From NCBI RefSeq assembly GCF_000381745.1, contig NZ_KB906980.1, positions 1 through 64,000 of the forward strand: a stretch of 64,000 nucleotides of DNA, written 5' to 3'. Under the pieces are notes generated by a model, which had not been told where the DNA came from, did not search any database, and saw only the letters and a program-made list of their open reading frames with translations. The position numbers and the translations under genes are program-made. Position 1 is the stretch's first letter. Every line of letters begins with the position of its first letter. Shown here one piece after another: positions 58,019 to 64,000 of the stretch. This DNA comes from Psychromonas ossibalaenae ATCC BAA-1528. GTDB lineage: Bacteria; Pseudomonadota; Gammaproteobacteria; Enterobacterales; Psychromonadaceae.

Positions 58019-58651
58019 CTACAGCCTGATTAAGATGTTTTAAATTATCCTGCAGTCGTTTCCGGTTAAAACTCTCCTCCCATGAACGAAACTAATATGC
58101 TTCTCTTTCTTGTTAATAATTATACAAATTATTGATCAAGCAAAAGCACTGCGGCTGAAAAAGGTGCCGGTTAAAAAACAAAAAATAAAACTATAATCAA
58201 GAACAATGTTTACAGCTTAAAATACACCAACTCACACTACCACATAACAAGCAGCACTATAGACTGCACCGGCAGCCACGAACTAAACTTAATAACCAGC
58301 AGAAAAACACATTAAAAGCATATTTTATCAAATATTGGTAACTGAACATTCATCTCACTAGCATCGAAAGTGAACTTTATATTAAGGGCGGCAATCACAG
58401 TTTTTATCTGCACCGGCTTGTGCAGGTTGTTTTCTGACCATATATTCAGCGGCATCTGATTCAATAAAATTATCTAAAGCAACTAATCAGAGCAATACAA
58501 TATTTGAATCAAGCAGCAGGGACAGGTAAAGCAAAATTTAAAAGTTTTTCCCGCTACGATCCTGTACGGAACAGCTCAATTTTGTTTCCTTTCCTCGGCT
58601 TTGCTTCGACCTTTTCACTTAATTCTCACTGCAAATCAAAGGGATGAATGT
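58019..58651. promoter_or_regulatory. Long upstream region of the chitinase gene
   Basis: About 630 bp with no supported gene. It presumably holds the chitinase promoter. The chitobiose-operon direct repeat (CTCCGTTAAAnACGT) does not recur here exactly. Confidence 0.4.
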
Positions 58652-61273
58652 ATGAAAAAAAATATTTTAGCAGCCTCTATTCTAGCGGCTTTTGCCAGTA
58701 ACTCCTACGCGGCTGCCCCTTCTGTCCCGTCTCTGGCATGGGCTGACTATTCCAAGCTAGGTTTTGTAACCCTCAATACCGATGCAACGGTTGGTTACAA
58801 ATCAATGTACACGCGTGTTGATGTGGTTGAAGTGCCTGTCGCCTGGAATGTCTGGTCTGGTGATAAAGCGACATCCTGGCAGGTACTTATTGACGGTGAA
58901 GCTGCAGTATCAGGAACAGGTCAAGGTGACAGCACTGTTATTCCTTTTAGCAGCGGCGGTTTAAAATCAATGGTTATCAAACTTTGTAATGCTGACGGCT
59001 GTTCTGAAAGTGCACCCACTGAGCTATTGATTTCTGATACAGACGGAGCACATTTGCAGGCAGATCTGCCGATGGATATTGATCCTGCCAACAAGCCCTA
59101 CGCACAGCAGAAAGACAGCATTGTTGGTACATACTTTGTGGAATGGGGTGTTTATGGTCGGAAATTTAATGTTAACGATATTCCAGCTAACAACTTAACC
59201 CATATTATCTACGGCTTTGTGCCGATTTGCGGCGGCACAGGTGACAATCAGTCATTAAAAGAGCCGAATCCTAAGGGACATGCGCTACTTAAAACAGTGT
59301 GTTCTGATATGAATGATTATGAAATTGTTATTCATGATTCCTGGGCGGCATTAAACTCTACCTACGGTACACCGGCGAAAAGGCTTGATGGTAAAGCTGT
59401 AGGCTCTCTTGAAATTGGTAAAGGTAACTACGGTAATTTAATGGCACTGAAAAAAGCCTATCCGCATCTTAAGATTGTTCCATCAATCGGCGGCTGGACA
59501 CTTTCTGATCCGTTTTTCGGTTTCACCGATAAAGCTAACCGCGACACATTTGTTGCTTCGGCAAAAGAGTTCCTGCAGACATGGAAATTTTTTGACGGTA
59601 TCGATATCGACTGGGAATTCCCCGGCGGCGGCGGTGCGAATGCCTCTTTAGGTGATCCGCTCAAAGACGGCCCGGCTTACGTGGCATTAATGCAGGAACT
59701 GCGCGCCATGTTAGATGAATTAGAGGAACAGTACAGCCGTAAATACGAGCTAACTTCGGCGATTGGTCTAGGTTACGACAAGCTGGAGGATGTAGATTAC
59801 GCGGCTGCTTCTCAGTACATGGATAATATATTCATGATGTCTTACGATTTCTACGGAGCGTGGGGGCCAGAAACAGGTCATCAGACCGCTATTTACTGCG
59901 GTGCCCATATCAGCGCGGATAAATGCAGCGGTATCGGTGAATTTGCCGGAAAACCAGAATACACACTGGATAACGCAACTAAGATTCTGTTAGCTCAAGG
60001 CGTTCCGGCGAAAAAACTGGTTGTCGGCGCGGCAATGTACGCACGCGGCTGGACAGATGTGGTAGCTGAAAACGGTAATCCTCTGGGCTCCATTGGCCAG
60101 CATGTTGACAACTCTGCAGACAGCCCGTTTAACGGCAGTAGCGGTACAGGAACAGAAGTTGATGAAGCAGCCTGGGCGTGGGAAGCAGGCATTATGGATT
60201 ACCGCGGCGCACTTAAATTCTCAGAAGCAAATTCCAATGCAATTCTCGGCTGGGATGATGTCGCTAAAGCCTCATTTATCTGGGACGATTTGAGCAGCAC
60301 ACTGCTTACACTGGACACTCCGCGCTCTGTACTCGCTAAAGGTGCCTATCTGCGCAGTTTAGGCTTGGGCGGTATCTTCTCCTGGGAAATTGATGGCGAC
60401 GGCAATGGTGATATCTTAAATGCGATGAACCAGGCTGTCGGTAATCCTGAAGGCACAACTGACTGGTCAACTACCATACCAGCTGAAAATAAAGCGCCAA
60501 GTGTATCAATCAGCTCTCCGACATCAGGCGGTAAACTTACTGCCGGCAGTACAGCTTCATTCAGTGCTAATGCGAATGACAGCGATGGAACACTGAGCTC
60601 TGTGATTGTGACCCTTAATGGTAATACCCTTGCGGCGGCACTAAACGGTTCAACATACACAGCGGACTTTACGGTTACCTTAGGCGATAACCTGCTGACT
60701 GTTAAAGCAACTGATAACGAAGGAACAGTAACAAGTAAATCAGTTACTTTTACAGGTGAAGATAAACCTGCAGAATGTACTGCGGATCAAGTTCTGGTAA
60801 ATGGAGTTTGTGAAGAAAAACCTGCCGAGTGTACTGCGGATCAAGTTTTGGTAAACGGTGTTTGCGAAGATAAAGTCGTGGATCCGACAATACCTGTTTA
60901 TGTGCCTGGCACCTCAACGGCGGGCAACGGCGAAGTATTTTCTTACAATGGAGAATGTTTTGAAGCTCAAAACAACCCAGGTACATGGGAAGCACCGAGT
61001 GCTGCATCGTGGTTCTGGGCTCCTGTCGCCTGTGAAGGCGGTGCCCCAGTCGATCCCATAGGCCCGATTGATCCTGTTGATCCTGTTGATCCTGTTGATC
61101 CTGTTGATCCTGTTGATCCTGTTGATCCTGGGGCAACTACCTGGAATGCTTCTGCGGAATACAACAGCGGTGATCAAGTCATTGTAAATGGTATTACCTA
61201 CCGTGCTGAATGGTGGACAAAAGGTGATAACCCGGAGCAGTCAGGTGAATGGGGAGTCTGGAGAAAAGCATAA
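58652..61273 (+). CDS. Secreted multidomain chitinase (GH18)
   Basis: 873 residues. Signal peptide (about 1-21, cleavage near SYA-A), ChiA-type N-terminal fibronectin-like domain (to about 135), GH18 barrel (about 155-600) with FDGIDIDWEFPGG and catalytic Glu322, an Ig-like domain (about 610-700), two Cys-containing 18-residue repeats, and two chitin-binding modules: a CBM at about 750-800 and a C-terminal CBM5/12 (ATTWNASAEYNSGD ... GEWGVWRKA) after a (VDP)n linker. ATG 58652 has AAAGGG upstream; the frame open from 58601 lacks a signal-like start. It degrades chitin outside the cell and supplies the oligosaccharides imported by the 32739-46470 operon. Confidence 0.95.
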   Translation: MKKNILAASILAAFASNSYAAAPSVPSLAWADYSKLGFVTLNTDATVGYKSMYTRVDVVEVPVAWNVWSGDKATSWQVLIDGEAAVSGTGQGDSTVIPFSSGGLKSMVIKLCNADGCSESAPTELLISDTDGAHLQADLPMDIDPANKPYAQQKDSIVGTYFVEWGVYGRKFNVNDIPANNLTHIIYGFVPICGGTGDNQSLKEPNPKGHALLKTVCSDMNDYEIVIHDSWAALNSTYGTPAKRLDGKAVGSLEIGKGNYGNLMALKKAYPHLKIVPSIGGWTLSDPFFGFTDKANRDTFVASAKEFLQTWKFFDGIDIDWEFPGGGGANASLGDPLKDGPAYVALMQELRAMLDELEEQYSRKYELTSAIGLGYDKLEDVDYAAASQYMDNIFMMSYDFYGAWGPETGHQTAIYCGAHISADKCSGIGEFAGKPEYTLDNATKILLAQGVPAKKLVVGAAMYARGWTDVVAENGNPLGSIGQHVDNSADSPFNGSSGTGTEVDEAAWAWEAGIMDYRGALKFSEANSNAILGWDDVAKASFIWDDLSSTLLTLDTPRSVLAKGAYLRSLGLGGIFSWEIDGDGNGDILNAMNQAVGNPEGTTDWSTTIPAENKAPSVSISSPTSGGKLTAGSTASFSANANDSDGTLSSVIVTLNGNTLAAALNGSTYTADFTVTLGDNLLTVKATDNEGTVTSKSVTFTGEDKPAECTADQVLVNGVCEEKPAECTADQVLVNGVCEDKVVDPTIPVYVPGTSTAGNGEVFSYNGECFEAQNNPGTWEAPSAASWFWAPVACEGGAPVDPIGPIDPVDPVDPVDPVDPVDPVDPGATTWNASAEYNSGDQVIVNGITYRAEWWTKGDNPEQSGEWGVWRKA
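60764..60871 (+). repeat. Tandem 54-bp coding repeat in chitinase
   Basis: Two adjacent copies encode KPAECTADQVLVNGVCEE-type 18-residue units, each with two cysteines. The copies differ at synonymous positions, so the duplication is not very recent or is under protein-level selection. Confidence 0.85.
61070..61129 (+). repeat. 9-bp tandem repeat encoding (Val-Asp-Pro)n linker
   Basis: Six exact copies of GATCCTGTT followed by GATCCT. It encodes the linker between chitin-binding modules. Identical units mean the length can change by slippage. Confidence 0.95.
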
Positions 61274-61296
61274 ACTTTACTGAATCTTAAGGTAGA

Positions 61297-61328
61297 TATT
61301 AAAAAGGGCTGCGGCTGCATCCCTTTTT
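61297..61328. terminator. Terminator between convergent chitinase and csdA-like genes
   Basis: AAAAAGGG/CCCTTTTT stem with an internal GCTGCGGCTGC loop, T-run on both strands. Confidence 0.75.
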
Positions 61329-61336
61329 ATTAGTTA

Positions 61337-62566
61337 TCATTCCTGAAGCATCTGGATAACATTTTTTAACGCGGCAATAAACCGCTGCGCCTCTGCCATC
61401 GTATTATAAATAGAAAATGATACTCTCACCGTACCGTTACAGTTCAGCGCTTTCATTAAAGGCATGGCACAATGTGAACCACTGCGCACCGCAATTCCCT
61501 GCGCATCTAACAGCATAGCGATATCCGTCGGATGCTCACCTTTTACCGAAAAACTGACTGCCCCCGACTTCTTAATACCGGCACAAAACAGAGTAATTTC
61601 AGGTATCTGCGCAAGCGCCTGCTCAGTAAAGCTTAATAATGACTGCTCATGTTTTAAAAGATCCTGACGATCATAGCTGTTAATAAAATCAACAGCGGCG
61701 GCCAGTCCAATCACACCAGCAATATTAGGCGTTCCCGCTTCAAACTTAAATGGTAAATCATTATAAGTTGTCTGCTCAAAACTCACTGATTTAATCATCT
61801 CGCCGCCGCCCTGCCACGGCGGAAGCTGTTCTAATAGATGCTGTTTACCGTATAAAACACCAATACCTGTCGGGCCGAACAGCTTATGTCCGGAAAATAC
61901 ATAATAATCACAATCCAGCTCCTGAACATCCACTCTCTGATGCGCAACAGCCTGAGCACCGTCAATCAACACCTGTGCACCAACATCATGTGCCAGTTTA
62001 ATAATCTCTTTAACTGGGTTGATCACGCCTAATGCATTTGAAATATGTGCGACAGCAACCAGTTTAGTTTTATCACTCAGTAATGTTTTATAAGCAGCGA
62101 TATCTAAAGTAAAGTTGTCAGTTAACGGGATCACTTTTAACACAATGCCGATACGTTCAGCCAGCATCTGCCAGGGAACAATATTAGCGTGATGCTCTAA
62201 TGCACTGATGATGATCTGATCACCCTTAGATAACTGCGCCGTTAGAACATTTGCCAGTAAGTTAATGCTTTCCGTGGTGCCTTTGGTCCAGATAATCTCT
62301 TTACTGTCTGCCGCATTAATAAAGCTTTTTACTTTCTCTCGAGCGGCTTCAAATGCACAGGTAGCCCGATTACTTAACTGGTGACTGGCGCGGTGCACAT
62401 TAGCGTTGTTATTAAGATAATAACAGCTGACGGCTTCAACAACTGCGAGCGGTTTTTGCGTCGTAGCGGCATTATCTAAATAAACCAGCGGGAATTCATT
62501 TACAGACTGATTTAATATCGGAAAATGAGTGCGGATTTGAGAAACAGAGAAAGTAGAATCAGACAA
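61337..62566 (-). CDS. csdA: Cysteine desulfurase, CsdA/SufS group
   Basis: A 409-residue group II PLP cysteine desulfurase. The PLP lysine is in YYVFSGHKLFGPTGIGVLYG and the catalytic Cys in RSGSHCAMPLM; VHRASHQLSNRAT lies near the start. It mobilises sulfur from cysteine. No suf genes and no csdE are adjacent, so CsdA versus SufS rests on sequence only (GSHC favours CsdA). Terminator of the upstream pdxJ lies between. Confidence 0.88.
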   Translation of the reverse strand: MSDSTFSVSQIRTHFPILNQSVNEFPLVYLDNAATTQKPLAVVEAVSCYYLNNNANVHRASHQLSNRATCAFEAAREKVKSFINAADSKEIIWTKGTTESINLLANVLTAQLSKGDQIIISALEHHANIVPWQMLAERIGIVLKVIPLTDNFTLDIAAYKTLLSDKTKLVAVAHISNALGVINPVKEIIKLAHDVGAQVLIDGAQAVAHQRVDVQELDCDYYVFSGHKLFGPTGIGVLYGKQHLLEQLPPWQGGGEMIKSVSFEQTTYNDLPFKFEAGTPNIAGVIGLAAAVDFINSYDRQDLLKHEQSLLSFTEQALAQIPEITLFCAGIKKSGAVSFSVKGEHPTDIAMLLDAQGIAVRSGSHCAMPLMKALNCNGTVRVSFSIYNTMAEAQRFIAALKNVIQMLQE

Positions 62567-62589
62567 AATAGGCTCGCTTTGTCGCTTGA

Positions 62590-62613
62590 ATAAAAGAGGG
62601 AAAGCGATTCCCT
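62590..62613 (-). terminator. Rho-independent terminator of pdxJ
   Basis: GAGAGGGAA/TTCCCTC stem with short loop followed by TTTTATT on the minus strand. Confidence 0.8.
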
Positions 62614-62628
62614 CTCAACTGAATTTTA

Positions 62629-63366
62629 TTATTTACTGTTACGACCTTCAATCATCAGGCGTTTCATTTCACTTACCGCTGAGGCAAAGCCATCTACAAC
62701 AGCACGTGCAACAATAGCATGACCGATATTCAGTTCGATGATTTCCGGCAGAGCTGCAATCGCTTTTACATTGTGATAATTAAGACCGTGACCCGCGTTC
62801 ACTTTAATACCCGTCTGAGCAGCATAAGTCGCGGCTTTAGCTACCCGCTTAAGTTCAGCTTCCTGAATCTCTTCAGACTCTGCATCTGCATACTGGCCGG
62901 TATGAAGCTCAATATAAGCGGCCCCGGTTTTAACGGCCGCGTCAATCTGGCTGTTTTCAGGATCAATAAACAGCGAAACCTGAATACCAGCAGCATTTAA
63001 GCGCGACACCGCAGACTCAACTTTAGCAAAAGAACCCGCTACATCTAAGCCGCCTTCAGTGGTCAGTTCTTCACGCTTTTCCGGTACTAAACAGACAAAT
63101 GCCGGTTTCGTTTTAACGGCAATTTCCACCATCTCATCGGTAACCGCCATTTCCAGATTCATACGCGTCTGCAGTGTCTGTGCAAGCACAGCTACATCAC
63201 GGTCGATGATATGGCGACGGTCTTCACGCAGATGAATAGTAATACCGTCAGCACCGGCACATTCAGCAACGGCGGCTAAATGAGCAGGCTCCGGGTAACA
63301 AGTTCCACGGGCGTTACGTAATGTTGCGATATGGTCGATATTGACACCAAGTAGAAGTTTGCTCAT
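62629..63366 (-). CDS. pdxJ: Pyridoxine 5'-phosphate synthase
   Basis: A 245-residue TIM-barrel enzyme condensing 1-deoxyxylulose 5-phosphate with 3-amino-2-oxopropyl phosphate in vitamin B6 synthesis. Family segments: [16 protein letters not shown] at the N-terminus, [16 protein letters not shown], and GHGLNYHNV. recO lies just upstream (27 bp), the conserved recO-pdxJ order. Its product PLP is the cofactor of the next gene's product. Confidence 0.98.
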   Translation of the reverse strand: MSKLLLGVNIDHIATLRNARGTCYPEPAHLAAVAECAGADGITIHLREDRRHIIDRDVAVLAQTLQTRMNLEMAVTDEMVEIAVKTKPAFVCLVPEKREELTTEGGLDVAGSFAKVESAVSRLNAAGIQVSLFIDPENSQIDAAVKTGAAYIELHTGQYADAESEEIQEAELKRVAKAATYAAQTGIKVNAGHGLNYHNVKAIAALPEIIELNIGHAIVARAVVDGFASAVSEMKRLMIEGRNSK

Positions 63367-63393
63367 TTAAATACTGTCCTTTGTGATTGTTTG

Positions 63394-64000
63394 TTATTTA
63401 GCCGCAAAAAGTGCACGACTATGTAATGGTTTGTCACCCAGAAAATGGGCTAAGGCTTGTCGACAAAAACGCTTTGCCGCTTTTAAAATCTGCGGATCTG
63501 AAAAATCCCGGCTGGCTAGTGCAAGCAGCTCTTCTCCCCGATAAACAGAATCTTTATTGTGAATGGCCTGCTTGGCAAAAAAACCAGCCTGCTGCTGATA
63601 CTGATAATCGTAACCGGCTTCAATCAGCTCGCCGCTGTAAATATCTTCTTCGAAATTAACGCCGTAACCTAATGTATCTAAAAGCGTCAGTTCGAAACGG
63701 CGTAAGGCGACCTGCGGATCTATTTCACCGGCAAGGGCTAATAACGTTTCCTGGTAACACTCAAACAAACCGTCACAAGCGGTTTCAGCCTGCACCAGAC
63801 GGTATATTAATTCGTTAATATACATAGCCAGATAAAGACGATCTCCAGCTAACGGTACAACTTGTGTTTGCGCTTCAAACGATTTAACAGTTTTTAAACT
63901 GCCTCGCCCAAAATAAGAAACTTGTAATAATGTAAAAGGCTGCGGCGTTCCTCTACGCATACGAGTCCCGCTGCGCCCGCCTTTATAAACTAAACTGACT
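63394..64000 (-). CDS. recO: DNA repair protein RecO (5' end outside window)
   Basis: The frame stays open to the window edge: upstream of an internal Met at 63960 it continues (VSLVYKGGRSGTRMRRGTPQ), which matches the RecO OB-fold (E. coli [20 protein letters not shown]). About 201 residues are seen of a ~235-residue protein. RecO loads RecA with RecR onto SSB-coated DNA. LRRFELTLLDTLGYGVNF is conserved. The zinc-like cysteines of some RecO proteins are not evident. Confidence 0.95.
   Translation of the reverse strand, partial: VSLVYKGGRSGTRMRRGTPQPFTLLQVSYFGRGSLKTVKSFEAQTQVVPLAGDRLYLAMYINELIYRLVQAETACDGLFECYQETLLALAGEIDPQVALRRFELTLLDTLGYGVNFEEDIYSGELIEAGYDYQYQQQAGFFAKQAIHNKDSVYRGEELLALASRDFSDPQILKAAKRFCRQALAHFLGDKPLHSRALFAAK

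Noticed and set aside
58382-58545. Minus-strand peptide resembling a protein tail upstream of the chitinase (AAEYMVRKQPAQAG)
   Set aside because: Only about 35 codons between stops, with an in-frame stop and no start or ribosome site; no family recognised.
60750-61177. Long minus-strand frames rich in Gln-Asp or Ser-Thr-Gly over the chitinase linker
   Set aside because: They are antisense readings of the 9-bp tandem repeat, which leaves several frames open.
63394-63960. recO as a complete 188-residue gene starting at 63960
   Set aside because: The frame continues upstream with RecO-like sequence to the window edge, so the gene is partial.

Overview
The window is chromosomal DNA of an AT-rich marine gammaproteobacterium. 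Gene order and protein content point to the Vibrio/Psychromonas/Photobacterium neighbourhood, with Psychromonas the best guess. The evidence is a Vibrio-type chitobiose operon next to a ChiS-type sensor kinase, the blocks mlaFEDCB-ibaG-murA, kdsC-lptCAB-rpoN-ptsN-rapZ-npr, pdhR-aceEF-lpdA-acnB-yacL and mazG-pyrG-eno, and small-subunit-dependent NSS amino-acid transport. No tRNA, rRNA, CRISPR array, insertion sequence or prophage was seen.

Layout. 1-1450: a stack of three terminator-like hairpins, then degS. 1502-5995 (minus): murA, ibaG and the Mla lipid-transport operon. 6378-13516 (plus): KDO phosphatase, the Lpt bridge/ABC genes, sigma-54, the nitrogen PTS branch (ptsN, rapZ, npr) and mgtE; yrbG, kdsD and hpf, usual members of this block, are absent, and a possible yrbG tail remnant precedes kdsC. 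13560-24717 (minus): yacL, a regulator with reversed domain order (winged helix, then receiver), acnB, lpdA, aceF, aceE and pdhR, with two PdhR-like boxes and an FNR-like box upstream of pdhR. 25097-32316 (minus): a four-gene signalling operon of TonB-dependent receptor, YfiR-like periplasmic protein, hybrid histidine kinase with a YfiN-like sensor region, and a REC-PAS-GGDEF-EAL regulator.

32739-46470 (minus) is the chitobiose operon: binding protein, two permeases, two ATPases, GH9 glucosaminidase, GH20 hexosaminidase, GH94 chitobiose phosphorylase and a hexose-phosphate mutase. The GlcNAc kinase gene normally found inside it is missing. Divergent to it is chiS (47215-50580), preceded by a short overlapping leader reading frame. 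The 744-bp shared upstream region carries spaced direct repeats that are candidate operators. A secreted GH18 chitinase lies at 58652-61273, so chitin degradation, uptake, cytoplasmic breakdown and sensing are all represented.

50569-55945 (minus): ampD, a 629-bp array, eno, pyrG, mazG. The array is the most unusual element of the window. It holds three decayed tandem copies of the 3' end of eno, each with its own UUCG-loop terminator; two keep an exact 22-bp enolase segment and one carries a perfect 43-bp palindrome. A second stack of tandem terminator modules sits at positions 4-254, so terminator-module duplication occurs at two loci here. 56341-57943 encodes an NSS transporter with its 33-residue small subunit. 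61337-64000 (minus): csdA-like cysteine desulfurase, pdxJ and recO, the last running off the window edge.
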